From NCBI RefSeq assembly GCF_000178475.1, contig NZ_ADNY01000029.1:1-64000 (forward strand): a stretch of 64,000 nt of DNA. Reading direction: 5' to 3'. Positions 57,413 to 64,000 of the stretch are shown in pieces; within the stretch, counting starts at the first letter, position 1; every line of letters begins with the position of its first letter. Origin of the DNA: Lactobacillus amylolyticus DSM 11664 (GTDB lineage Bacteria; Bacillota; Bacilli; Lactobacillales; Lactobacillaceae). The position numbers were made by a program, and so were the translations under genes. Under the pieces are notes generated by a model. It ran no database searches. It had not been told where the DNA came from and was given only the letters and a program-made list of their open reading frames with translations.

Positions 57413-59887
57413 TTAATTCTTCACTTTTTCTTTTGCATTTTCGACATCAAATTTCAATTGACCATGACTGCAGCCAATCTTTAAAGTTTGTCCCGCTGCT
57501 AAATCTCCATTGATCAACATCTCAGCAATTTGATCTTCAATATCGTTTTGAATAGCTCTTCTTAGTGGTCGAGCACCATTTTCTGGATCAAACCCATCTT
57601 TAGCAATCTTATCAAGTGCCGCACGAGAGACTTTCAATTCAACGTCTTTCTCTTGCAGACGCACAATCAATTTATGCATCAACAGGCTGACAATTTGACG
57701 AAGCTGCTTTTGATCAAGTTCATCAAAAATAATTGTTTCATCAATTCTGTTCAAAAATTCTGGACGGAAGAACTGCTTGAGCGCCTGACGAACTCGATCA
57801 GCACGAAGTTGTGCCTGACTTGCGTTATCAGCATTAAAGCCAACAGCTTTAGTATCAAACAAACTGCGTGAGCCCAAGTTAGAGGTCATAATAATGATCG
57901 TATTTCTGAAGTCAACTTTGCGTCCTTTAGAATCTGTTAAAAATCCTTCATCCAATACTTGAAGAAGCAAATTAAAGACGTCTGGATGAGCCTTTTCAAC
58001 TTCATCAAGCAATACTACTGAATATGGGTGACGGCGAACTTGCTCAGATAACTGACCGCCTTCTTCATAACCTACATAGCCTGGAGCGGAACCAATCAGC
58101 TTGCTGCTGGCAACCGGATCCATATATTCTGACATGTCAATTCGAATCATATTATCTTCGGAGCCAAACATTGCAGCAGCAACTGATTTAGCCAATTCAG
58201 TCTTACCAACACCAGTTGGCCCTAAGAATAAGAACGATCCGATTGGACGACGTTCATCCTTAATTCCACTTCTGCTGCGGCGAATTGCACGAGCGACAGC
58301 TGACACAGCCTTATCCTGACCAATAACACGTTCATGCAAAATAGCTTCCAAATTAGCTAAACGCTTTGTTTCGTTATGTTTCATTTGCGTAACTGGTACG
58401 CCAGTCCAAGAGGAAACAACTTTCGCAATATCCTCTGGTTCTACCGTTGCTGATTGACTAAGATTATCATTCAAACTATTCATAATTTGCTGCTTGTTTT
58501 CTTGCAAAGCATTTTGTTTATCTTGCAATTTTGCCGCTTCAACGAAATTTTGATTAGCTGCAGCGTCATTTTTTTGACTAATAATCTTTTTAATTTGTTG
58601 ATCAAGTTGAAGCAAACGATTATCAGAACCGGCATTATTTCTAATCTTAACCGCAGCTCCAGCTTCATCAATTAAATCAATTGCTTTATCAGGAAGATAG
58701 CGGTCCGAAATATAGCGCGTAGACAAACTAATCGCATCTTTCAAGCTGTCCTCGGAAATTCTGACATGGTGGAACTTTTCATATTTTGGCTTTAATCCTT
58801 CCAAAATTTTTAAAGTATCTGCCTTAGTTGGTGCATTTAACCGAACTTGTTGGAATCTGCGAGCCAAGGCCTGATCTTTTTCGATATATTTTTGATACTC
58901 ATCAAAAGTCGTCGCACCAATCATTTGCAAATCGCCACGAGCCAAAGCAGGCTTCAAGATATTTGAGGCGTCAATTGCGCCTTCGGCACCACCGGCTCCG
59001 ATAATTGTATGGATTTCGTCAACAAACAAAATTACTTTTCCGTCTTTGGCGATTTCCTTGAGTATCTTTTTCATTCGATCTTCAAATTCGCCCCGGTATT
59101 TGGTACCTGCGACCAAATTAGCGATGTTCAAAGACATTACTCGTTTATTCAATAAATCCGTTGGCACTTTTTTATTAACGATGGCTGTTGCAATTGCTTC
59201 TGCCACAGCTGTTTTACCAACACCAGGTTCACCAATTAAGATTGGATTGTTCTTTGTCCGTCGTGACAAAATTTGAATAACACGTGCAATTTCACGATCA
59301 CGTCCAATTACAGGATCAATTGCGCCTTCAATTACTCGCTTATTAAGATTAATGGCGGCATTATCCAGTGTTGGTGTTGCTGACTTTTTGATTTGTACAT
59401 TGTTAACAGTTGGAACGTTGTCAAGCCAGTCGGAAGAATCGTCAAAGTTTTGTCCTTGATTCAAACTATCTTCCACATCTTGGCGCAAATGAGCCAGGTC
59501 AACATTCAGATTTTTAAGAATCATTGCTGATAAAACTTGTTCACTCGCTACTAAGCCAAGTAAAAGATGATTCGTTTGGATTTCATGATATCCGCCTTGA
59601 TCGGCAGCACGTTTAGCGTAATCAAGTATTAAGCTAAGACGTGGTGAAATTTCCATGTAATCAGTGTTGGCAGCTGAGCCGTAACCTGTATAGCGTTCAA
59701 TTTCTTCTCTAATTGCTGTTGGCGTTAAATTCCATGAACGCAGGATTTTGCCTGCATCCCCATCAGACTCAATTACTAATGCAAGCAATACATGTTCTGT
59801 TCCAATTAAACGGTGATGGAAATTTTGCGCTTGTTCTCGGGCAATTTCCAAGACCTGATTTGAACTTTTACTATAAGAATTTTCCAT
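57413..59887 (-). CDS. clpC: ATP-dependent Clp protease ATPase subunit ClpC
   Basis: An 824-residue Hsp100 unfoldase. Two N-terminal repeats (residues 1-145, HHRLIGTEHVLLALV and EIQTNHLLLGLV) are followed by AAA1 (GEPGVGKTAVAE, Walker B ILFVDEIHT). A middle domain with a UVR-like NFVEAAKLQDK and AAA2 (GPTGVGKTELAKS, VVLLDEVEKAHP) complete it. It unfolds substrates for ClpP with adaptor proteins. ctsR and mcsAB are not adjacent, so the classical Bacillus operon is absent. Confidence 0.95.
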   Translation of the reverse strand: MENSYSKSSNQVLEIAREQAQNFHHRLIGTEHVLLALVIESDGDAGKILRSWNLTPTAIREEIERYTGYGSAANTDYMEISPRLSLILDYAKRAADQGGYHEIQTNHLLLGLVASEQVLSAMILKNLNVDLAHLRQDVEDSLNQGQNFDDSSDWLDNVPTVNNVQIKKSATPTLDNAAINLNKRVIEGAIDPVIGRDREIARVIQILSRRTKNNPILIGEPGVGKTAVAEAIATAIVNKKVPTDLLNKRVMSLNIANLVAGTKYRGEFEDRMKKILKEIAKDGKVILFVDEIHTIIGAGGAEGAIDASNILKPALARGDLQMIGATTFDEYQKYIEKDQALARRFQQVRLNAPTKADTLKILEGLKPKYEKFHHVRISEDSLKDAISLSTRYISDRYLPDKAIDLIDEAGAAVKIRNNAGSDNRLLQLDQQIKKIISQKNDAAANQNFVEAAKLQDKQNALQENKQQIMNSLNDNLSQSATVEPEDIAKVVSSWTGVPVTQMKHNETKRLANLEAILHERVIGQDKAVSAVARAIRRSRSGIKDERRPIGSFLFLGPTGVGKTELAKSVAAAMFGSEDNMIRIDMSEYMDPVASSKLIGSAPGYVGYEEGGQLSEQVRRHPYSVVLLDEVEKAHPDVFNLLLQVLDEGFLTDSKGRKVDFRNTIIIMTSNLGSRSLFDTKAVGFNADNASQAQLRADRVRQALKQFFRPEFLNRIDETIIFDELDQKQLRQIVSLLMHKLIVRLQEKDVELKVSRAALDKIAKDGFDPENGARPLRRAIQNDIEDQIAEMLINGDLAAGQTLKIGCSHGQLKFDVENAKEKVKN

Positions 59888-59904
59888 ACAAACACCACCT
59901 TAAA

Positions 59905-59946
59905 ATTGACGTTCAATATTTTAGTCGTGATCGTCAGTAAAGTAAA
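59905..59946 (-). promoter_or_regulatory. Promoter of clpC with an overlapping palindrome
   Basis: TTTACT, 17 nt spacer, TAAAAT on the minus strand. A perfect inverted repeat ATTGA-CGT-TCAAT (59905-59917) sits just after the -10, near the start point, a likely operator position. It is neither a CIRCE element nor a clear CtsR box. Confidence 0.5.
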
Positions 59947-59956
59947 ATATTTCGCA

Positions 59957-60424
59957 TTAATGCTTAAAAATCACTGCCGCAATTTTTTCTAAATATTCTT
60001 GATCTGTTTGATCAAAGTTGTCTTTAACCAACGCATCAAAGTCAAACACGCCCCAGATTTGTCTGTCTTTAAAAATAGGGACAACAATTTCTGACTTTGA
60101 ACGACTGTCACAAGCAATGTGTCCTGCAAATTGATGCACATCGGTGACAATTTCAGTTTTTTCATTAGCAACTGCTGTACCACAAACTCCCTTGCCAAAA
60201 GCAATATGGACACAGGCTGGTTGACCTTGAAATGGACCTAGTATCAGTTCATTATTTTTAATACGATAAATACCTGCAAAATTGACATTTTTTAAGCCAT
60301 GAAATAAAAGAGCAGATAAATTTGCCGTATTTGCAATCCAGTCGTCTTCGCCTTCAACTAAGGCTGCGGCTTGTTCGACCAACAATTGATAATCTTTTTT
60401 TGAAGCTGCTGACAATAAGACCAT
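59957..60424 (-). CDS. Free methionine-(R)-sulfoxide reductase (GAF domain)
   Basis: A 155-residue single-GAF protein. All three conserved cysteines of fRMsr are present: GQPACVHI, GKGVCGTAV and HIACDSRSKSEIVVPI; it repairs free Met-R-O using thioredoxin. ATG 60424 (MVLLSAASKKDYQ) is preferred: AAGGGA lies 6 nt upstream, while the ATG six codons earlier is only 4 nt from the -10 box and would fall before or at the transcription start. Confidence 0.88.
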   Translation of the reverse strand: MVLLSAASKKDYQLLVEQAAALVEGEDDWIANTANLSALLFHGLKNVNFAGIYRIKNNELILGPFQGQPACVHIAFGKGVCGTAVANEKTEIVTDVHQFAGHIACDSRSKSEIVVPIFKDRQIWGVFDFDALVKDNFDQTDQEYLEKIAAVIFKH

Positions 60425-60445
60425 TCCTTTCCCTTGGTTCATGTC

Positions 60446-60454
60446 ATTATAACA
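60446..60454 (-). promoter_or_regulatory. Extended -10 promoter of the fRMsr gene
   Basis: TGTTATAAT on the minus strand directly before the gene, with a poor -35 (TAGTTA at 17 nt). Confidence 0.65.
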
Positions 60455-60508
60455 AAAGCCAAAAGGATTAACTAGTAATTAACTTATTTTAGATAAGTGA
60501 AGGCTAAA

Positions 60509-60543
60509 TAAAAAAATAAGCATCCCTTATTGAGATGCTTATT
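60509..60543 (-). terminator. Terminator after tRNA-Pro
   Basis: AATAAGCATC-TCAATAAGG-GATGCTTATTTTTTT on the minus strand. Confidence 0.9.
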
Positions 60544-60553
60544 CTAATATCAG

Positions 60554-60627
<74 letters not shown>

Positions 60628-60631
60628 GTAA

Positions 60632-60660
60632 CAAAAAAACCCACCTGGCGGTGAGCTTTT
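60632..60660 (-). terminator. Terminator between tRNA-Gly and tRNA-Pro
   Basis: GCTCACC-GCCA-GGTGGGTTTTTTT on the minus strand. It implies that tRNA-Pro receives read-through or has its own weak promoter. Confidence 0.8.
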
Positions 60661-60669
60661 ATTCTTTGG

Positions 60670-60741
60670 AGCGGAAGACGGGATTCGAACCCGCGACCCC
60701 CACCATGGCAAGGTGATGTTCTACCACTGAACTACTTCCGC
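60670..60741 (-). tRNA. tRNA-Gly (anticodon GCC), copy 1
   Basis: A 72-nt cloverleaf: acceptor GCGGAAG/CTTCCGC, discriminator T, anticodon loop with GCC in CACCT-TGCCATG-stem, T loop GGTTCGAATCC. No encoded CCA. Identical to the copy at 60856. Confidence 0.95.
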
Positions 60742-60753
60742 AGAACAGTTATT

Positions 60754-60781
60754 ATTATAGCAAAGCATCTAATAAATGCAA
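60754..60781 (-). promoter_or_regulatory. Promoter of tRNA-Gly copy 1
   Basis: TTGCAT, 16 nt spacer, TATAAT on the minus strand. Confidence 0.78.
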
Positions 60782-60819
60782 GCACTTTTTTAAAAAACAT
60801 TTTTCATAAATTTAGGTAC

Positions 60820-60846
60820 AAAAAAAGCTCACAGACGTGAGCTTTC
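60820..60846 (-). terminator. Terminator after tRNA-Gly copy 2
   Basis: AAGCTCAC-GTCT-GTGAGCTTTTTTT on the minus strand. Confidence 0.88.
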
Positions 60847-60855
60847 ATTCTTTAG

Positions 60856-60927
60856 AGCGGAAGACGGGATTCGAACCCGCGACCCCCACCATGGCAAGGT
60901 GATGTTCTACCACTGAACTACTTCCGC
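60856..60927 (-). tRNA. tRNA-Gly (anticodon GCC), copy 2
   Basis: Same 72-nt sequence as the copy at 60670-60741, including discriminator T and anticodon GCC. It has its own promoter and terminator, so each copy is a separate transcription unit. Confidence 0.95.
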
Positions 60928-60939
60928 GATACAAAAAGT

Positions 60940-60967
60940 ATTATAGCAAAGATTATTCTCTTTGCAA
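60940..60967 (-). promoter_or_regulatory. Promoter of tRNA-Gly copy 2, inside an inverted repeat
   Basis: TTGCAA, 16 nt spacer, TATAAT on the minus strand. The promoter sits within a larger inverted repeat: CAAAAAGTATT/AATACTTTTTG (60932-60942 and 60967-60977) and inner GCAAAG/CTTTGC. Confidence 0.78.
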
Positions 60968-61021
60968 ATACTTTTTGAAAAAATATTACTTATCCGTTTT
61001 TAACTAAGTTAATTTTAGTTA

Positions 61022-61050
61022 TTGTACCGAATTAAAAAAATTGCTACAAT
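61022..61050 (+). promoter_or_regulatory. Promoter of the leader peptide-GNAT transcript
   Basis: TTGTAC, 17 nt spacer, TACAAT on the plus strand. The start point would be near 61057, about 23 nt before the leader ORF. Confidence 0.75.
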
Positions 61051-61079
61051 ATCTTCAATTTAATTAAAGGAGATTTCAC

Positions 61080-61106
61080 ATGAGATTACGTACTATTGCT
61101 TTCTAA
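61080..61106 (+). CDS. Leader peptide MRLRTIAF upstream of the GNAT gene
   Basis: An 8-codon ORF with a strong ribosome-binding site (AAAGGAG, 8 nt before the ATG) that stops 33 nt before the GNAT start. The first four residues, Met-Arg-Leu-Arg, are the short arrest sequence known from ErmD-type leader peptides, where ribosomes bound by a macrolide stall before the second Arg (the +X+ rule). The last codons and the stop form the 5' arm of a hairpin that covers the GNAT ribosome-binding site. It is probably a regulatory peptide and not a functional product. The length is so short that chance cannot be ruled out. Confidence 0.7.
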   Translation: MRLRTIAF

Positions 61107-61132
61107 ATCAAAATCTTAATATTAGGAAGCGA
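61096..61132 (+). promoter_or_regulatory. Hairpin sequestering the GNAT ribosome-binding site
   Basis: TTGCTTTCTAA (61096-61106) can pair with TTAGGAAGCGA (61122-61132), 11 pairs with two G-U, around a 15-nt AT-rich loop. The 3' arm contains the AGGAAGCGAG ribosome-binding region of the gene starting at 61140. The 5' arm is the end of the leader ORF, so a ribosome paused on codons 3-4 would cover much of it and free the site. Confidence 0.65.
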
Positions 61133-61139
61133 GAAAAAC

Positions 61140-61595
61140 ATGCCAAAATTTAATATCAGACAATATCAACCAAACGATTATGCTGAAGTATGCCGCATTC
61201 ACGACGTTAGTCGTAAAGAAGAGCTAACAATTGGTGGTGCGGAAAAATACTTCATACCTTTAGAGACAGCTCCATATAAGGATGATTTTTTCTCCTGCAA
61301 AATTTATGTAGCTTATGATGCTGACAGCATATTGGGCTTCGTTGCAGTTCATCTCCAAGAACTGGATTACATTTATGTAGATCCAATTCATCAAAATAAA
61401 GGTATCGGGTATGCTTTAGCAACGACAGCTTTGAGGTACATGAGTCGACCAGTTAGTCTTGATGTATTTGCAGAAAATACTAAGGCCAAAAAGCTTTACA
61501 AAAAATTAGGCTTTAAGTGTCAAGAAGTTAGATATCAGCAATGGGATTTAAATGATCCTAAAAAATACTCTGATGAAAAAATGATTCTCAATTAA
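61140..61595 (+). CDS. GNAT family N-acetyltransferase
   Basis: A 151-residue single-domain acetyltransferase. The acetyl-CoA binding motif A is seen as LDYIYVDPIHQNKGIGYALATTAL (Q-x-x-G-I/x-G), and motif B as VSLDVFAENTKAKKLYKKLGF. The N-terminal region NIRQYQPNDYAEVCRIHDVSRKEEL should bind the acceptor, which I cannot identify. It is preceded by the MRLR leader peptide and the sequestering hairpin, suggesting antibiotic- or ribosome-state-dependent translation. A terminator shared with lysS follows. Confidence 0.88.
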   Translation: MPKFNIRQYQPNDYAEVCRIHDVSRKEELTIGGAEKYFIPLETAPYKDDFFSCKIYVAYDADSILGFVAVHLQELDYIYVDPIHQNKGIGYALATTALRYMSRPVSLDVFAENTKAKKLYKKLGFKCQEVRYQQWDLNDPKKYSDEKMILN

Positions 61596-61608
61596 AAAAT
61601 ACATAAAC

Positions 61609-61650
61609 AAAAACTCTTATCCATGCTTAAAACATAGATAAGAGTTTTTT
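61609..61650. terminator. Bidirectional terminator between the GNAT gene and lysS
   Basis: AAAAACTCTTATCCATG-loop-CATAGATAAGAGTTTTTT hairpin between converging genes. Confidence 0.9.
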
Positions 61651-61661
61651 AATTTATAAGA

Positions 61662-63212
61662 TTACTTATTTTCTTTATTCTTCTTTTCCATATCAGCCTT
61701 AACTTCTGCATCAATTGAAGGAACTGCTTCTGGACGCATTGTTGGGAAGAGCAATACATCACGGATAGCTGGAGCATCAGTCAAAAGCATTACCAAACGG
61801 TCAATACCGATACCCAAACCACCTGTAGGAGGCATACCGAATTCCATCGCACGAAGGTAATCTTCATCGATCATATCAGCTTCATCGTTACCAGCATCAC
61901 GTTCAGCCATTTGAGCTTCAAAACGAGCACGTTGATCATCAGGATCGTTTAATTCTGAGAAGGCGTTGCCGTATTCTTCACCCATAATGTAAATTTCGAA
62001 ACGGTCAGTAAATCTAGGATCATCGGCGGTCTTTTTAGCTAATGGTGAAATTTCTACTGGGTGACCGTAGACAAATGTTGGATCAACAATGGTTTTTTCA
62101 CAGTACTTTTCAAAGAAGGCGTTAATTATGTGACCAACCTTCCAATAGCTTTCACAGTGAATATCGTGATCTTCAGCAATCTTCTTGGCTTCTTCGTCAG
62201 TCATTGGCTTCCAGAAGTCAACACCGGTCTTTTCCTTAATCAAGTCAACCATGTGAACGCGGCGGAATGGCTTGCCTAAATCAATGTCTTGACCTTGGTA
62301 AGTAATCTTGCCATCTGGAGAAACAACCTTAGCAGCTGCACGAATAATGCCTTCTGCTTCATCCATGACATCATGGAAGTCCCAGTATGCTGCATAACTT
62401 TCAAGTTCAGTAAATTCTGGGTTGTGGTGAGTGTCCAAACCTTCGTTTCTAAATACACGACCGATTTCGTAAACACGTTCCATATCGCCGACAATCAAAC
62501 GCTTCAAAGGAAGTTCCAAAGCAATTCTCATGTAAAGGTCAATATCCAAAGCGTTATGGTGAGTAATAAATGGACGAGCTTCAGCACCACCTGGAATATT
62601 GTGAAGAACTGGAGTTTCAACTTCCAAGAAGTCTCGCTTGTTTAAGTAGTCACGAATAGCTTGAATAATTTGAGTACGGTGAACAAAACGCATGTAGCTT
62701 TCACGGTTAGTGATTAAGTCAAGGTAACGTTGACGATAGATTTGCTCAACATCTTTCAAACCATGGTACTTATCTGGCAATGGACGGAGAGCTTTTGATA
62801 AGAAAGTAACGTGAAGTGCACGGATAGTTAATTCACCCGTATCAGTCTTCATGACTTCACCATCAATTCCTAAGAAATCACCAATATCAGATTTCTTGAA
62901 AATCTTGTAGTTGTCTTCACCAACGATGTCTTTACGTACGTAAATTTGGATCTTGCCAGTCCGGTCATAAAGATCAGCAAAGCCTACCTTACCTTTACCA
63001 CGTTTTGCAAGCATTCTGCCCGCGATCTTGGTCTTAGGCATATCTTCGTTTAATTCGTCTTTATCTTCCTTACTGTACTTTTCGTTCAAAGTTTTTGCTA
63101 AATCTTGACGATCAAACTTTCTCATGCCATATGGCTCAATACCATTTTCACGCAGTTCTTCCATCTTTTGACGACGAGCGATCAATTGGTCGTTCATTTC
63201 ATTCTTTGCCAA
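61662..63212 (-). CDS. lysS: Lysyl-tRNA synthetase, class II
   Basis: A 516-residue enzyme. The N-terminal OB anticodon-binding domain ([24 protein letters not shown]) is followed by class II motif 1 and 2 ([41 protein letters not shown]) and motif 3 ([19 protein letters not shown]). No T-box leader is seen. It follows the dus gene closely, the dus-lysS pairing found in Firmicutes. Confidence 0.98.
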   Translation of the reverse strand: MAKNEMNDQLIARRQKMEELRENGIEPYGMRKFDRQDLAKTLNEKYSKEDKDELNEDMPKTKIAGRMLAKRGKGKVGFADLYDRTGKIQIYVRKDIVGEDNYKIFKKSDIGDFLGIDGEVMKTDTGELTIRALHVTFLSKALRPLPDKYHGLKDVEQIYRQRYLDLITNRESYMRFVHRTQIIQAIRDYLNKRDFLEVETPVLHNIPGGAEARPFITHHNALDIDLYMRIALELPLKRLIVGDMERVYEIGRVFRNEGLDTHHNPEFTELESYAAYWDFHDVMDEAEGIIRAAAKVVSPDGKITYQGQDIDLGKPFRRVHMVDLIKEKTGVDFWKPMTDEEAKKIAEDHDIHCESYWKVGHIINAFFEKYCEKTIVDPTFVYGHPVEISPLAKKTADDPRFTDRFEIYIMGEEYGNAFSELNDPDDQRARFEAQMAERDAGNDEADMIDEDYLRAMEFGMPPTGGLGIGIDRLVMLLTDAPAIRDVLLFPTMRPEAVPSIDAEVKADMEKKNKENK

Positions 63213-63228
63213 TGTATCTTTCCTCCAT

Positions 63229-64000
63229 TTATTTGTTCACTATAGCGCGTCTAGCTTCGCGTTCGGCCTGCCGTTTTTCATAGTCATCAACGAAATTGTC
63301 GAGCAAATCATATACTTCTTGACGTGTCCATACTTCATTTATTTTAGCACGAGTACGAGCTGAACGGGGAATTCCCTTTAAATAGTATGCTGCCTGTTGC
63401 CGAAATTCAGGGACGGCAATTTTTTCACCCTTTAATTCTACCAAACCATCCAACTGATGTTTAGCAGTTGCTACTCGTTCACGCACAGTCTGTGGTTTTA
63501 GCTTTTCGCCAGTTTCAAGATAATGAACCATGTCTTTGATAATCCATGGATTTCCCAAAGCTGCACGTCCAACCATTACTGCAGTCGAACCAATTTCATC
63601 CAGAGCCTTCTTAGCATCTTCAGGCGTACGAATATCTCCATTTGCTACAAAAGGAATATCCAGTGCGTTAGCTACATCATGCAACACTTCCCAGTCTGCA
63701 TGACCCTGGTACATTTGTTTACGAGTTCTGCCGTGCATTGCAATCATTGATGCTCCAGCTTCTTGAGCTGCTAACGCATTTTCAACTGCAAAAATATGCT
63801 TGCGATCCCAGCCGATTCTCATTTTAACCGTGACTGGCTTAGAAACATTTTGCACAACGGCATGAACCATCTGGTAAATCTTGTTTGCATCCAATAGCCA
63901 TTTTGAACCGGCATCGGTTTTAGTTACCTTGGGCACGGGACAACCCATATTAATGTCAATTATGTCAGCCGCAGTATGTTTATCAACATATTGAGCCGCT
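63229..64000 (-). CDS. dus: tRNA-dihydrouridine synthase, C-terminal part (cut by window edge)
   Basis: About 257 residues of a flavoenzyme that reduces uridine in the tRNA D-loop. The frame is open to the window edge ([25 protein letters not shown]), so the N-terminus is missing. The catalytic Cys lies in [12 protein letters not shown]-contact blocks [27 protein letters not shown] and [16 protein letters not shown] follow. The DusB-like subtype is suggested by position before lysS. It ends 17 nt before lysS. Confidence 0.94.
   Translation of the reverse strand, partial: AAQYVDKHTAADIIDINMGCPVPKVTKTDAGSKWLLDANKIYQMVHAVVQNVSKPVTVKMRIGWDRKHIFAVENALAAQEAGASMIAMHGRTRKQMYQGHADWEVLHDVANALDIPFVANGDIRTPEDAKKALDEIGSTAVMVGRAALGNPWIIKDMVHYLETGEKLKPQTVRERVATAKHQLDGLVELKGEKIAVPEFRQQAAYYLKGIPRSARTRAKINEVWTRQEVYDLLDNFVDDYEKRQAEREARRAIVNK

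Noticed and set aside
60932..60977. Plus-strand terminator
   Set aside because: No plus-strand gene lies upstream, and the region holds a good minus-strand tRNA promoter.
61662..63212. T-box leaders before lysS, cysS or gltX
   Set aside because: The upstream gaps are too short and lack the T-box sequence and specifier-loop structure.

Overview
The window looks like a chromosomal segment of a low-GC, Gram-positive lactic acid bacterium, most likely Lactobacillus in the strict sense (acidophilus/delbrueckii group). Three things point there. The str, S10, spc and alpha ribosomal-protein clusters are continuous and followed by ecfA1-ecfA2-ecfT-truA-rplM-rpsI. The tadA-ffs-dnaX and cysS-mrnC-rlmB-sigH-rpmG-secE-nusG-rplKA orders are those of Firmicutes. 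The gene set (PepC, GntK, DJ-1, small SRP RNA) fits a lactobacillus. Species cannot be fixed from the sequence alone. Almost everything is on the minus strand. Plus-strand exceptions are a small hypothetical gene, pepC, a HAD pseudoenzyme, a DJ-1 protein, a prepilin peptidase, and a GNAT acetyltransferase with its leader peptide.

Layout. 1-2.4 kb: start of dnaX, SRP RNA, tadA, a small membrane protein, an RsmC-like methyltransferase and a truncated K+ channel. 2.4-3.5 kb: rplJ-rplL behind an L10 leader. 3.5-8.6 kb: pstS-pstC-pstA-pstB1(broken)-pstB2-phoU phosphate uptake. 8.7-11 kb: rplK-rplA with two L1-type target sites, a frameshifted nusG, secE and rpmG. 11-18 kb: gluconate kinase, a small hypothetical gene, sigH, rlmB, mrnC, cysS, gltX. 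18-27.6 kb: radA, dut, pepC, a polynucleotide-kinase-like protein, phosphoglycerate mutase-type proteins, a CDF transporter, a decayed TauE/SafE gene, a HAD pseudoenzyme and a DJ-1 protein. 27.7-49 kb: rpsI-rplM, truA, the ECF energising module, then the alpha/spc/S10 and str operons. 49-60 kb: prepilin peptidase, rpoC-rpoB, clpC, and a free methionine-(R)-sulfoxide reductase. 60.5-61 kb: three tRNA genes. 61-64 kb: the GNAT gene, lysS and the start of a dus gene.

Most of the window is translation and transcription machinery, and much of its regulation can be read in the leaders: L10, L1 (twice), L13 and S10 type r-protein leaders, and terminator-like hairpins downstream of the nusG and rpoBC promoters.

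The most interesting feature is at 61.02-61.6 kb. A strong promoter drives an 8-codon ORF, MRLRTIAF, that begins with the Met-Arg-Leu-Arg sequence known from ErmD-type macrolide-arrest leader peptides. The end of this ORF can base-pair with the ribosome-binding site of the following GNAT acetyltransferase gene. This is the layout of antibiotic-inducible translational attenuation, here before an acetyltransferase rather than a methylase gene.

Several genes carry frameshifts (nusG, pstB1, and the TauE/SafE gene with three). They are either real decay or residual sequencing errors, and re-sequencing would decide. No gene-free stretch exceeds about 300 bases. No CRISPR array, insertion sequence or prophage was seen.
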